Below are positions 33,760 to 46,239 of a stretch of DNA of 64,000 nucleotides, in pieces; position 1 is the first letter of the stretch; every line of letters begins with the position of its first letter. The stretch comes from Misgurnus anguillicaudatus (Eukaryota; Chordata; Actinopteri; Cypriniformes; Cobitidae): assembly GCF_027580225.2 (NCBI RefSeq), contig NC_073348.2:25999501-26063500 (forward strand), in the 5' to 3' direction. The position numbers and the translations under genes were made by a program. Below the pieces are notes generated by a model. That model saw only the letters and a program-made list of their open reading frames with translations, did no database searches and was not told the DNA's origin.

Positions 33760-34620
33760 TCGTCGTCCGGGTGCATTACTTCAAGATTAAGGTCATTTTG
33801 GTGTCATGTGGTCATATATTTATACTTCTGTAGGCAATCTATAGATCAAACTTGCAAACTTTCTTCACACAAACTTTGAAGCCAAAGCCGTCTGGGTATC
33901 AAAAGACAGCAACCACCGAATTTGAGCGAAATTGTCTTTTTCGCAGTATGCATTCATTACAAGTTTTCTGCTCCGAGAGAGAGGTTTATGTATAGACATT
34001 AGGCCTCAGCTTGACTAGATAATGAGGACAAAAATCTCAATTAAGGAGCCCAGGCAAAAGGGGACCGGAGGAGATCAAAACTCTGTGTTGGCACTTTTAA
34101 TGATGGCAACCTTTGACCTATGAATCCGAAACGCTTTGGGCAGAACGGCCCTCTTAGCAGCCCTCCGTGGTTAGCAGACATTACAGCCACCTCCTGTGGA
34201 GAAGAAGGACGTTCTGGGGAAATAAAAAGTTCAACAAGTTTAACTTTGGAACGAATAAGATATTTATCAAAATTTGAGCTCGGTAACTCGGTAGTGAATT
34301 TGAACTTTTGGTGCACGAATCCATGATGAAATCTAATTAGATTTGCTATATAGTCTTATAATTCTTTCCGAAAGCAAATCGGAGACTGAAATGAAATTGA
34401 ATTCTGTAGCTTTTATAAGGTAGGTGGGTTTTTTGTGACTCATTTGTGTGTGAACTGATTAATTAAATTAATCTCAACAACCAATTATCAAGCTAAAAGA
34501 CTCAAGGTTTAATATTTGAATTACATTTCACAATTCACTGTAAGAAGAAATGGTCAGAAAATGGTTCCTGGCTGTCACCGGGGCAGGACAATTTCAAAAG
34601 ATCCTAATATTTACCATTTA
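33760..34620. other. Unique sequence; candidate conserved stretch at 34040-34340
   Basis: Balanced, repeat-free sequence at 34040-34340 (ggagcccaggcaaaagggga, ttaatgatggcaacctttga) with opposite overlapping open frames of 68 and 91 codons and no domain. Considered non-coding. The flanks are AT-rich. Confidence 0.3.
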
Positions 34621-34628
34621 GGTACAGA

Positions 34629-34700
34629 CAGGGCCGGCTCTGTAAATCTGGGGGCCCTAAGCAGAATAATTTTTGTGCCCTGCCTTGCAGTGAATAAATG
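34629..34700. mobile_element. hAT end fragment
   Basis: cagggccggctctgtaaatc followed by tgggggccctaagcagaata resembles the end and subterminal block of the element at 21253. Only this end was found. Confidence 0.5.
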
Positions 34701-34810
34701 AGTATATGACTTATTTCTGTAGTTATCTTTCAAAATATAGAGCTCTTTAACTCATTGTCTATATTCTGATTCATTTTGAACAATAAATCCTAACCTATTT
34801 CCAAAATTAT

Positions 34811-35023
34811 GGAGCCCCTAAAGGGACATGGAGCAAAAATTAAATAAATATTAGTTTTGCATGCGCACGTGAAACTATCGCGTGCGAACGTGAAACTATC
34901 GAGTGCGCACGTGAAACTATCGAGTGCGCACGTGAAACTATTGTGCGCGCACGTGAAACTAAACTTGAGAGTTTAAGGTGCGCACTCGATAGTTTTTTTA
35001 CTCCAATGTCACCTTAGGGGCTC
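34811..35023. mobile_element. MITE with GAGCCCCTAA inverted ends
   Basis: gagcccctaaagggacatgg (34815) pairs with ccaatgtcaccttaggggctc (near 35003-35023). The interior holds a 21-bp repeat array plus an inverted copy of its unit at about 34978-34998. The target duplication is unclear. Confidence 0.6.
34862..34962. repeat. 21-bp minisatellite with a CACGTG in most units
   Basis: The unit gcgcacgtgaaactatcgagt repeats about five times. CACGTG or a one-base variant lies at 34866, 34887 (AACGTG), 34908, 34929 and 34950, exactly 21 bp apart. The unit recurs once inverted at about 34978. Confidence 0.9.
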
Positions 35024-35029
35024 GGTACA

Positions 35030-36300
35030 AAATAGAACAAGATTATGTCTGTAAAATGTTTGGATGTGTAATTTTCAGGAGTTAAACACCAATTACCTTA
35101 AATGCACTCGCACTATTAGAGCAAGACTAAAGTGGGCGCTGTTGAGGAGAACAGTTTTTAAAATTCATATTACTGTAGTTGAGAATAGGATAGAAACTGG
35201 ATAAACAAAGCATGACAAAGCAAACCAAGGACACGTGAAGCTGAAGCTATAGATATCACAGCAGGACTGCTTGTCTGTAGTAGAAACTATTCGTGAATAA
35301 ACAACAGGGAAAGAAATCAACACAGCTCCAGACATCTAATGAAAATTACTCATCTGGTTCTTCGCCTGTTTGAGACTGAGATTTTTGAAGTAGTTGTAAC
35401 TGTACCCTCCGATTGCATTTAAAAGCCTTTTTGTCCTTTTGAAAGTTTCTCAAGGTTTCTGCAATGAGTTTGAGGTTATACACTCCATGAAAGTCTCTGC
35501 AACCTTTTCATCTATTTTTGCAGCGCTGGTGCCATGGAGAAAAAGATATTGTTTGACTCTGTCCCTAGTGAACTTCACAAAAGTACCGCCTGCAAACTGC
35601 TGTTCTGGCTAAATTGATTACAGCTTGTCATAAAGAAACTTCGAAGCTTAGAGCTGTACACTAGTGAAAGATCTTTATATTTCTGAACCAAGGCACTATT
35701 TTCGTCATTCGAATGACCAGAACGTCTGCTTCAAGAGACTGGCGGATCAGAAACGAAGAATCGCATCCAATGTCGCATACACATGCCGCACGAACCCTTC
35801 ATAGAGTGACAAATTTGTTTTTATCAATCATTGATTTCGGTCGAGGCTGCCCTTAAAGAAATCCACTGCCAGATCAGCAGTGACCCTATTCCACTGTTTG
35901 TGCTTGGAGACTGACTTCTTTGATGTCCGTATAAATGTCAGAGAGCCAAAAGGGGTTAATAAATATTTAAGATGATCTTTGGAATCTTTGAATGGGAGCA
36001 TTGGCTCTGTCTCTCACCTCAAAGATCTAAGCGCCTGGAGAAGAATCTCTCTCTCTGTCAGGCTGAAAGTACCTTTATATGTGACCATCTCTGCACTGAA
36101 CAAGAGGACTTAGACTCCTGTCTGGCTGCTCAGCCTGTCTGTGGAGGGGTAAAGTCTGATGTCTGATAAGAATGATACTCGCTTTGAAAAATCAAGGAAT
36201 AAGATAACTGCACTCTGCCAAGATCAATCAAAAGTCAAAAGAGCATTTTGATAAACTGACATATTGTAGACTAAAATCAATAAATTGCAACCTATGCAAT
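35030..36300. other. No gene seen
   Basis: Unique, moderately AT-rich sequence. No splice-flanked frame found on either strand; the 64-codon frame at 35972 shows no family features. Part of the region (35340-35950) has a coding-like base balance and could hold decayed coding sequence, but I could not recognise it. Confidence 0.3.
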
Positions 36301-36304
36301 TATA

Positions 36305-36690
36305 ATGGTAGCACTTTACAATGAGGTTGTATTTGTTAACATTAGTTAATGAGTTGTTTCAACCTAGCATTGGGTCAAAAAGGGATTAACCCAGTCGTTG
36401 GGTAAAATAAACCCAGAATGGTCATATTTGACCTAACAAATATAAACATTGAGTTTGGTCGCTTTGCCCAATGTGCCCTTTTTGATGCCCATGAAGTTCC
36501 CTTTTCACAAACGGACGAAGGGTGACCCACCTGAAAGGTGCCCCATGCAAGTGCACAAATCAGAAATGGAAACACAATCATGAATGACGTAAATCTTCAG
36601 TAAATCTGTAAATCTTGAGTGCTCGCCCATTTAAAGGTCTCTGCGCGGCACTGAACAATGGGTTAAACAATGAGTTGAAACTACGCAAAA
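36305..36690. repeat. Old interspersed repeat with 'ttgggtcaaaaa' and 'aacccag' motifs
   Basis: gtagcactttacaatgaggt at 36307 and the segment with cattgggtcaaaaagggatt and taaacccagaatg look like degraded copies of fish repeats. A related hairpin is at 38777. Borders are uncertain. Confidence 0.4.
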
Positions 36691-36789
36691 TTTTCAGTTA
36701 TGCCTTTGATGAACAACTTGTGTCTACAGTGACCTCACAATTTTTTGATATCTTTAAAATAAATTGAACCAACATAGGTTAAATTACAA

Positions 36790-37170
36790 CCCATTGGTTT
36801 GGTTTCGTCCTGACTCCACCCATTGGCAATATTTGAAAAATGCGAGAAAAGTGGGAGGGGACGAACTGAGCTTGTACCAAGTGTGTGGTGAGATCGTAAC
36901 AAGGGCATGGTGAGCTTAAACCTGCTTACGTAGGGTCGTACTGCTTGCGCCACACGGTACCGCAACATCCAATAGAATAATTCAACTGCAGTAGCCACTG
37001 TTCAACCTGAAGAGGGCAGCACTCAGACGTTTTTACACCATATATTGTAGCATTGAAACACTTTATACCCAAATGTCAAAAAAGTTACCCAAATTAATGA
37101 ACAGCACCAATAAAGCCCCATTCTTACAGGTCATTAACTAAAAAAAGTTGATTTAGGGTTTAGTTATCAA
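36790..37170 (-). mobile_element. Second copy of the 1224-1918 element, without its MITE
   Basis: Read on the minus strand it matches the element at 1224 block by block: gggtttagtta end, the ctgttcattaatttgggtaa region, ctgaggtgctgccctcttcagg-type block, ggtgagcttaaacctgctta and ccacccattggcaat. At 37041-37050 it has the single TATA site where copy 1 carries the 297-bp MITE. Confidence 0.8.
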
Positions 37171-37317
37171 ATTTTTAAGTTTTTTAAGACATTTGATAGG
37201 TCAAGTGTGCATTTATCGAAAAAATAATGCATAATATATAAGAATAATAGAGTTATTGAAGAATTCAACATCAAGAACTCTGGTGGTAGGATTCATCCAG
37301 TGAGTTATGGTGCTTTT

Positions 37318-38042
37318 TCATTGCATAGTACGTTTGGTTTGGGTCGGATCAGCTTAATTTTTATGAGCTTTTCCATTGGGTGCAGTACATAGTACCCGAT
37401 ACTTTTTTTGTACCACCTCGATCCGAGCTGATACCAAACGTGACGCGAAAACACTGTAGAACAATGATTGGTCTGAGAGAATCGTCACTACCAGCGTCAT
37501 CGCTATAATGTGAAAGATTAGCTTCACCTTCGTGCTAGCTTGCACTGTCTCGAGTAAACATGTTGTCATCTGTGCTCTGCTATAAGTTCCCAAACTCCCT
37601 TTTAGGGATGAAAAACATCCACAAGTTGAGAACCAGGAACACAATACCAGTTTTTTTTCCAGACTTGCAGTTTGTAACGGCACATTTGCAACCCACGTGC
37701 GCATTATATGTGTAAATGCAACTTAAATGAAGCTCATCGGAGCACGTCGACTGACGACGCCACCAGTGTTTGTACAGAAACTGTCATGTGAGACAGAGGT
37801 AATGTGCAAACATCTATTTGTGGTGGTCAATATTTGACTGAGAAATATGTACGGGGATGTTTAGCATTCCAACAATGCTCTCAATTGTATGATACTGCGC
37901 AAATTTAACGACACGCCTATAATCCCTCCCACTGCGAAGTGTTACTAAACTCGATGGAAAAGCTAACCAAGCTAAAGTGAGGTGAGCTGACCCGACCTGA
38001 CCCAAACCAAACCGCGTGGTACTATGCAATGGAAAAGCGCCA
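37318..38042. mobile_element. 725-bp MITE, TTA-flanked
   Basis: The ends tggtgctttttcattgcata and, reverse complemented, tggcgcttttccattgcata match well, both followed by gtac. TTA flanks each side (37315-37317 and 38043-38045). The 3-bp duplication suggests Harbinger-type mobilisation, although the first bases are not the usual GG. Non-coding. Confidence 0.75.
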
Positions 38043-38049
38043 TTAGCAA

Positions 38050-39700
38050 GATAGACATGAAAATAACTGCAGATCCCCTTCTGAGAACGTAGCTCTTTCT
38101 ACTGAAAAAAAAGAGAGAGAAAAAAAACATTAATTCATCTGTAATTTGTGTGCCTGGAAATCCTATAAGGAGGAACTGAGGTCAACTCATCTTCTTCTAA
38201 GAATTTTGCTCATCTGTGAAATGCAAGCGCCAAATCAAACTATTTTCTAATTTATCTTCAAAGCAGAACCATATGATGTTTAAAAATAACGTTAAAACCA
38301 TGTCATGCAATTTACACATTATATGCATTGTTAAAGGTCAGCAAGCTTCATAGCTCAGCCGTGGAATCTGAAGGGTATAAAAGACTCGTAATTGCTTTCC
38401 TTGAAGATTTTCCACCGGATCTACAGCGCTTCTGCCAAGCACACCCTCACTTCCTTGAGTCTCAATGATTTCTTTTCAAAGTAAATAGGTGGCAGGCTAA
38501 TTATTTGTAGGCTAAAGGGCACTCCAACACCTCATTTAAAACGAATAGGAGTGATTTTATATAAATTAAGTGAGAATACACACTTGAGAGAGAATGAGTC
38601 ATTAATGCATACACAGAATTTGTCTGTAGAGCTCTTGATGGAAAATCTATTGTTATAGATGAGGACAAAACACTTTTTCAATGGCCACATCCAAATTCCT
38701 TTATTTGTAGTAGACACAATAGTGTATTTTACTTAGAATGAACTTCTTGATCATTGGTAAAATATCTGTCATTTACAACCCAGCGTTGGGTCAAAAGGGA
38801 CGAGCCCAGAAGCTGCGTTGAAATGAACCCAGAAAATGTTTATATTTGACCCAACAATGGGTTAAATCAACCCAGTGGGCTGGGCTCGTCCCTTTTTGAC
38901 CCAATGCTGTGTTGAAAAATAACCCAGCGTAATATTGACATAACTGTCTCGTGTATAAGTCACTGTACAATATAATTTTATGAAAAAAATTCTACTTGTA
39001 ACTTCTTATAATAATCAGTTCCCCACAACGTGGTTAGTTCCTGAGTCGTGCAAATTATTAGGTTTCTATATGAATGGTACAAATTTATCCGTTTACAATC
39101 TCATTTGCAAGAAATTGCCACCCCCACCAAGACCATCATCATTAAAGCCCGATTTTTTGTTTACCAACAGATAAGTGCTACCAAACGTTGCCAGGCTTCC
39201 ATGCATCAGGGTATTCAAGACTGCACGGATGTAAGCAATGAAAACAGTGTAAAACTGTGCTTGTTAAAGCATCACGGCACTGAGCTCAAACATTCACAAT
39301 ATTTTACAGCCAAACTGTCAGACGGCGAGTTATCGCTACCGAAAATTAACAGTTATTGCAGACGGTCTGTGAATAATTTTTCTAATATTTATTATTTTCC
39401 ATCTTTCATTCTCGCACTTTTTCTCGGAATACCATCTGTTTAATCTGTGCAGTTTCTTAGTAATTATTTTTGTTATGAGACTTTGTTTGACTAATGACAT
39501 CAAATATAGTCATTCTTCCTGCTGTGCACCTGTTTTTCTCATAAAGTCGGGTATGTGTTCGTATTAGTATGCATGGTTGGTGTGACTTCCAGATCAGTAA
39601 TTAACATGATTTTGTGTAATGATGCTTCATGTTCACGTTAGTACGACTATCATTCAATATCAGTATGTCACTCTGTGAATGTTGGTGCATATGGCATTTG
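38050..39700. other. No gene; includes a hairpin repeat at 38777
   Basis: Unique AT-rich sequence. The 131-codon frame at 39048-39443 has no recognisable domain, no intron signals and AT-rich codons; I do not support it as a gene. Confidence 0.35.
38777..38932. repeat. Hairpin repeat with 'aacccagc...gacgagcccag' arms
   Basis: cagcgttgggtcaaaaggga plus cgagcccag (38781 onward) pairs with ctgggctcgtccctttttga plus cccaatgctg (38880-38910). It belongs to a common type of fish fold-back repeat. Copies of the 'aaccca' motif occur nearby at 36356 and 41385. Confidence 0.75.
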
Positions 39701-39880
39701 GTAGAGTGAGTGAGTTACACTTTAAAAATGGATGGGTTATTTTTAATCTTTGCTGGGTAAATATTCCCATATGGCAAAAAAATAAATTTTTCTAGCCAAA
39801 AATATGTTATAAACATAGAAAGTGAAGACTAATAAAATATATTTTTGCATTTGAAAATATATTTACTTTTAACCTTTTTA

Positions 39881-40882
39881 TACAATAACCTAAAGAATTG
39901 TTAGGAACACCATACTAATACTGTGTTTGACCCCCTTTTGCCTTAATTCTACATGGTATCAATTCAATAAGCATTCTTAAGAAATGTTGGCCCATATTGA
40001 TAGCATCTTGCAGTTGATGGAGATTTGTGGGATGCACATCCAGGGCACGAAGCTCCCGTTCCATCACATCCCAAAGTTGCTCTATTGGGTTGAGATCTGG
40101 TGACTGTGGGGGCCATTTTAGTCCAGTGAACTCATTATCATGTTCAGGAAACCAAATGATTCGAGCTTTGTGACATGGTGCATTATCCTGCTGAAAGTAG
40201 CCATCAGAGGATGGATACATGGTGGTCATAAAGGACATGGTCAGAAACAATGCTCAGGTAGGCGGTGGCATTTAAACGATGCCCAATTGGCACTAAGGGG
40301 CCTAAAGTGTGCCAAGAAAACAAAACTGTAGCCTAGTTTTCCTATTTGTAGTGGAGATGAATGAGACCCGGTGGGGTCTTCTGCTGTTGTAGCCCATCCG
40401 CCTCAAGGTTGTGCGTGTTGTGGCTTCACAAATGCTTTGCTGCATACCTCAGTTGTAACGAGTGGTTATTTCAGTCAAAGTTGCTCTTCTATCAGCTTGA
40501 ATCAGTCGACCCATTCTCCTCTGACCTCTAGCATCAACAAGGCCTTTTTGCCCACAGGACTGCCGCATACTGGATGTTTTTCCCTTTTTCACACCATTCT
40601 TTGTAAACCCTAGAAATGGTTGTTTGTGAAAATCCCAGTAACTGAGCAGATTGTGAAATACTCAGACCGCCCCGTCTGGCACCAACAACCATGCCACGCT
40701 CAAAATTGCTTAAATCCCCTTTCTTTCCCATTCTGACATTCAGTTTGGAGTTCAGGAGAATGTCTTGACCAGGACCACACCCCTAAATGCACTGAATCAA
40801 CTCCCATGTGATTGGTTGATTAGATAATTGCATTAATGAGAAATTGAACAGGTGTTCTTTAGGTGTCCTTTAGGTGTGTGTA
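39881..40882 (-). mobile_element. Tc1 transposon copy B
   Basis: The ends tacaataacctaaagaattg and, reverse complemented, tacacacacctaaaggacac are diverged versions of the Tc1 inverted repeat. The copy is about 1.0 kb and lacks roughly 200 bp of the middle relative to copy C (junction near 40322). Confidence 0.85.
39915..40731 (-). pseudogene. Tc1 transposase, copy B
   Basis: On the minus strand it starts MGKKGDLSNFERGMVVGARR at 40731 and ends near 39915. The part with the first catalytic Asp (WSDESRF region) is deleted; QQDNAPCHKARI with the second Asp and PQSPDLNPIEQLWDV remain. Frameshifts separate the two halves. Confidence 0.9.
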
Positions 40883-41061
40883 TAAACATTTATTTCAAAA
40901 TGTATTTTAGGGGGAACAAATGCATTTCTACTTTTACAACCATATGCAAAAATATATTTCTATGTATATATATATATGACATTTTTAAACATGTTTGAAA
41001 CATAAACAAAGTTTTTCTTCCAATGCGACTTGAATATAAATGTTTAAAATGCAAAAACATA

Positions 41062-41256
41062 CAGTACTGTGCAAAAGCCACCATGTTACCATTAGATTTG
41101 TTGTTTTTGCAATTGTATAGTAAACATATATAATTATTTATCAGTCTCTTTATTATAATACAACCAGAAAATACAGGAAATGTGTATTTAGTATTAAAAA
41201 CAGTATAAAGGTATAAGCTGAAGTGTCAAGTATTTAAAGACTTTTGCACAGTACTG
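41062..41256. mobile_element. Tc1-type MITE, about 195 bp
   Basis: cagtactgtgcaaaagccac at the left and gacttttgcacagtactg at the right are inverted repeats, the left one preceded by TA. The end is that of a fish Tc1 family different from copies A-C. Non-coding. Confidence 0.7.
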
Positions 41257-41479
41257 TTTATTGATGAAGAATATTTTTTGTTAACATATTTCAAAAAATA
41301 TTTCTGCAAATGCCTTGTTAAAATGACTCAGTTGTTGTTATGCAACCAAGGGTTATAATAAACCAGCAGTTGCGTTAAAACAACCAACATTGGGTCAGTT
41401 TTAATGCAACGGTGTGTTCTGTCCAATATTTACCCAGCATGGGTTAAAATAGCCATTTTTAGAATGTAGAAAGCATAAA

Positions 41480-43590
41480 GAATAAGCATGTGAAACTCCT
41501 ACCATATTGAATTTCATCATCAGTCCAGTGCCATTCTGCATCACCTCAATTCTTCCCCACCATCAGACAAGATAACCCAACATGTCCCCATGGCTTCCCA
41601 TTAATTGGGCACAAACCCGCCATCTGCTAAACCACAGCTACCATACTTGTACCACAGCAAACACCAACCCACCACAGCACAACACCGGTCCAATTAATGC
41701 AGGGCCATCACTCAACCCGCCCACCATTATCAAACTGATGGGACTTATGTTGAGCATCATGTTTACATTGAGTCATCCAAAGCAATAATAATATGAGAAA
41801 TATAAATAGCATTTGATAACAAGCAATTTAGTCAGGCAAGGTTCTAATTGGATAAACAGAATCATTAAATTAAAAAAAGATTCAAATATACAGTAAGCAC
41901 ACTGCGAACATAAAATGTTTCCAGCAATGTAAACGTTCGTTTTAATAAGACCATTAGTGTTGTAATTTAAATGCATTAAAACAGTTAATCAAACCATTTT
42001 GCTGCCTCTCTGCCCTCACTAAAATTCAGCTTCAATCCTGTAGCAAGAAAGGAGCAACTAACATCAGTCGAACATGTCCATTAAACACCTCGTGAGGTTA
42101 ATTCACATCCGGTGTGGGAGCTGGGGTGTGTGGACAAGCTTTATCAAAAGCAGGGGTAAAAAAAGGAAAGAATGCAATTTTAGAGGCTAAGGGGTAGATG
42201 TTGTAATGAACAATTGTAGTAGACCATGTTTGAGTATTGGCATAGTGTTACAAAAAATTTAGCAACCAGAACTTATTAAAAAATATGTTGTTACTGGAAA
42301 AGCTCATACAGTATGTTTTGAAATAATTGAGCTAAAGGCTTACTTGCAGCGGTCTCTACTACACTAGGAGAAATTAGTATCTTTAACCATGCATCTTTAA
42401 GTTTACTGTGTTTTTTATGTTTACTGTGACTATCTTTTATATTAGTGGCATGTTAGCCGGTGATATCATTTGTATGTGCCGGTAATCACACAGTCCTCTT
42501 TACATACAACTGCTTTGCATATCATATTTTTCTGAAAGTGGTGAGCGTAAATAAAATGCAAGGGCTTCAGACTTCTGGCCGGTGGCTTTTAAAAACATTT
42601 GCCTGCAATGCATTGCTCATCTCATCCGTGTCACAGCTCCACTTCGCCTGATGACTCAATACTAATGTATGTCTACTCAGAGCTTTATAAAAAATCTGAA
42701 GCATTGTCTGAGCAGCCCTAAGGTTTTTCCTTTCTTTTTTCTTTTTTTAAAGAAAGCAACCAAAAACAGCTCTAGATACACTAGAAGCTGCAAAGATTTC
42801 CTGTACCCAATTAAAGAACAAGGGTTTATAAAGGGTCTTCTAAGAATTTTGAACACAGAAAGGAAACTATTTTAGGAAATCAATTACACTACCCACTATG
42901 AGCTAAAGTATTGTGATTTTGTTGTATTGTGAGCTCATCAAATTGGTTGTGTTTGTCCAAATGTAAGCATCAAAGATAAAACAAGAAAAGTTATTTAGAG
43001 GCCTTTTGCACAACATCAATTTGAACTAAAACCAGAAAATGATACTATTATTATCATCTCTGTACTGTATAAGCTAAAAAAGCAAATATGTGATGTGCAT
43101 GCTTTTGGCCTGGCATGCATGGTCACATTTCGAGTACGATCTTTATTACATGAAACTTTAAATACGCAAAAGGATACCGTTTCCATTTTTAGTGCAACAT
43201 CATTGTTGTGTAAACATACTGAGGTTGGTTCCTAAAAGAAGAAAGTGGTGCGTGCTCAAGGAAGGACTGCAAATGAATTTGCTGGATCAGCATCAGGTGT
43301 CCCATTACATGCTGCCTTTAAAGGGCGTTTTGCAGGTAAAATTTTTCAACGAATTTGTGCAATTTGCTTGTTGATAATAAACATTTAAACTGTTATCCAT
43401 TGTATTTTATGTTGTTGGGTATCACAAAACCCGAAAAAGTATGAAAAAGTACAGCAATTTGCAATGATTCTCCTTTCCCTCACAACGCACTGTATGACGT
43501 CACGCTGGGGAGAGAATTGACCAAAGCCGCCTTGAGAGCATTGAGAATGACTATAGAAAGACGAGTAAAGTACAGTTCTGATAGCGCAGA
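41480..43590. other. No gene; candidate conserved stretch at 42430-42660
   Basis: Unique, AT-rich. At 42430-42660 the sequence is balanced with octamer-like ctttgcatatcat and repeat-free context. The remaining frames are short and lack family features. Confidence 0.3.
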
Positions 43591-43596
43591 TAATAG

Positions 43597-43720
43597 ATAA
43601 ATACATACATAGATAGATAGATAGATAGATAGATACATAGATACATAGATAAGATAGATAGACAGATAGATAGACAGACAGACAGATGGATAGGCTAGTA
43701 TAGAGAGATAGGCAGACAGC
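43597..43720. repeat. (GATA)n/(GACA)n microsatellite
   Basis: Runs of gata with gaca and cata interruptions. The minus-strand 127-codon frame with LSIYLS-type repeats comes from the tetranucleotide and is not a gene. Confidence 0.9.
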
Positions 43721-43859
43721 CAGATAGCATAAGGTTAGCATATCTTCTTGTAGAAAGTAAACAAACAATTAACATACTCGTGCATGCTGGCTTGAGGGGG
43801 TCCATGATCCTGCCTGAAATGGGTGTAACTTTATGCGATCTTCAGCACAAACGGTTTTG

Positions 43860-44340
43860 GCAGCATGTCTCTAATCCTGGAAGGTGAGTGAAGCACGTCA
43901 CGTCTGTTCGCGGGGACCAGCGACCCAAACGCACTCACTTTCTTACAGCCAGTAGCGGAATGGCAATCGAGAGAGTCGGGACTTTCCCGGGCCGATCTAA
44001 TAATAGTTATACATTTCGAGTTATATTAGCAACACCGTCTGGCGGCGTGATGTGCGCCGGTTCCCGCAGCCCGCTGGTCAAACTGTGCAGGCCGCCTCTC
44101 TGCTCAATAAAGTATATAAAAGTGCTCAACCTGTTCGGCAGGTCCAAACATGTACAGGATTTATAAAAATACAGTGATCAATGAGCGGTTCCTCCTCAAA
44201 TGGCTTAGCCTGTCGTGATGTAAAAAGCCGCCGAACGCCTGTTTATTACAGTATGTATGCGGTCGGATCCGAGTGTGCTGCAGCTGCTGACTGCTGCTGC
44301 ATATAAAATGATCGTGTGATTCGTTATAATCGCATAAACA
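43860..44340. other. CG-rich patch of unknown nature
   Basis: This block has many CpGs (gggactttcccgggccgatc, caccgtctggcggcgtgatg, gccggttcccgcagcccgct) in otherwise AT-rich surroundings. A ggaaggtgagtg donor-like motif is at 43878, and ctcaataaagtatataaaag (a polyadenylation-like then TATA-like motif) at 44102. The 92-codon + frame has no domain. It could be a first exon with a CpG island, or an unrecognised retroelement. Confidence 0.3.
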
Positions 44341-44349
44341 ATATAACAA

Positions 44350-45135
44350 AGCATCCTTTTATTTCACAAAACAATATATTTGAGATATTATTTGATAGAC
44401 TAGTAAGTGTGGATTAAGGATGTTTAAAAATCTCTAGCCTGGTGGTCAGGACATGAATGGATCAAATCAGCAGATTTGCGAAGTTTTATTTATCTCCACA
44501 TATATCATAAATAATAATTAGCAAGGTAACTTTGCAGTATAACACATTATATATTTCCTACGATGTATATATGATTTCCAAATTATATACGTAAGTATTA
44601 AACAGCAATAAATGTCTCATCTATCTCTATGGCTCTGGCTGAGTCTGTCTCCACTTCTCCCCAACGTGACGTCATCGCAGAATTGCGTTAAAAAAAACGT
44701 TAATACCAAAAACTTAAAAAAAGTGGTCTTTAAGACCATTTTTGAGACATTTTAAAAATTATACACATATCTTGAGTGATTTATGTACCCATTAATCGAC
44801 AGTGGTGGTTAACCTGCAACATACACTTTAAAGGTGTGCTCACCATACAGTACACCTTGAGCTCATTTTATTTCCATTTATATGCACGCTAATGCTGGAC
44901 AGCGGGCGCAGGCATCTGGAGAGATGCTCGTCTTTCATCGTGTACCTGAGTTTGTGAAAAACGATAACCTTTGTTTGAACGTTTGCAAAAATGTCATCGT
45001 TTGCACGGTTATAAATTAAAGTTTCACGTTTATAGTTCATGTAAAATATGTTTTATCGGATTCATAACTGGTATCACATTCTGCCTGATAACCACAAAAT
45101 ACCATAAAATTTACTATTTTAGTTGCGTTAAGCTG
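44350..45135. other. No gene seen
   Basis: AT-rich unique sequence; frames of 66-76 codons lack family features. Confidence 0.35.
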
Positions 45136-45402
45136 TTTAATGTTAGGCGTCGCCGTCCCGTATATGGGACAGCTAAGTTTACTTCAATATTGTTGATGTG
45201 AATTTTAATCTATCACTACAAACTATATATTGTTGGAAAGGTCTAAGCCTCTAGAATAGACATTTTAACAGTGTTTTATAAAATAAATTATGTAGAAAGA
45301 GTAATTGATTCATTTATGAAGAGAGTGTGCTTCAAAAGATTTATATCCTGCTAAATGTCACTGTCCCGCCAGTGGGACGCCTACGTTTACTTAAGTGTTT
45401 TG

Positions 45403-46080
45403 TAGTGCTGTGTTTAGAATATCGATACGATGATACATCGTCACGGATGCCTGACGATGCGCGCATCGATACAGGACCTTCCGTATCGATTCGGATGCAC
45501 TTTTGAAAGTAATGTGACGAATTGCTGTTGATCCGTGATCCATATGGAAAGAACGCATGTGTCCCGCGGAGTACGTAGAGTCAAAGGTAGCGGGGTATAC
45601 TTTCACTTTGCGTGTATGTTTCGCTGGCGCACGTGTCTGCGTGTACCCGCGCTCTCTCTCTCGCGTGCGCATTAAAGTCAATGAGTTCAGTATGAAAGCG
45701 CAGATATCTTATACTACTGCAAAGGGCTTTATTAGCCACGCTCTTATAAAACAGTACTAACGCATTTGAGAAGAAACACGACAAAGATTTGCATGTGAAA
45801 AGTGTACGTCTAGAGAAGAGATACAGAGCTACTTCAAACTATAACTGTCACATTAATAATCTGATTTCTATTAAATAGTAAGTCTGACTGCATGTTTATA
45901 GATATATTCATAGATGTAGAATAATGAGAGACAAGAGTAAGGCACCATCTTTGTAAAACTGCTTTTAAAAAAAACACAAGTTAAGTACTAACTCTGGGAT
46001 TTTAAGTATTTCTAATAGCTAATAAATGAATGGCAAAAACACAACTGTTACAACACTGCTTATTCAATGTACAATAAAGG

Positions 46081-46113
<33 letters not shown>

Positions 46114-46239
46114 TTACTAAATTCTGAACAAAAATGTAATAGAAGTCAAAACAGTCTTGTATCGTGATGCGCATCGTATCGGGGTCCTTGTATCGGGATA
46201 CGTATCGTATCGGGGAATTGTTGGCGATACACAGCCCTA
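45403..46239. mobile_element. hAT element, 837 bp, exact 8-bp duplication
   Basis: The ends tagtgctgtgtttagaatat and, reverse complemented, tagggctgtgtatcgccaac are flanked by GTGTTTTG on both sides (45395-45402 and 46240-46247). The subterminal parts are rich in 'cgatacgatacatcg'-type palindromes. It contains an (AAT)n run and no transposase frame. Confidence 0.9.
46078..46112. repeat. (AAT)n microsatellite
   Basis: About eleven taa/aat trinucleotides within the hAT element. Confidence 0.9.

Larger units (their letters stand above)
39718..41475. mobile_element. Degraded MITE with 'aaaaatgg...gggtaaata' ends, hosting other elements
   Basis: ttaaaaatggatgggttatt through gctgggtaaatatt (39721-39768) pairs with aatatttacccagcatgggt through gccatttttag (41426-41460). 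Between them are Tc1 copy B and the small Tc1-type MITE at 41062, so this is another nest. The borders are approximate. Confidence 0.6.

Noticed and set aside
39048..39443. 131-codon + frame
   Set aside because: No recognisable domain, no splice signals, AT-rich codons; chance length is plausible in 64 kb.
43385..43768. 127-codon minus-strand frame with SIYLSIYL repeats
   Set aside because: By-product of the GATA microsatellite.
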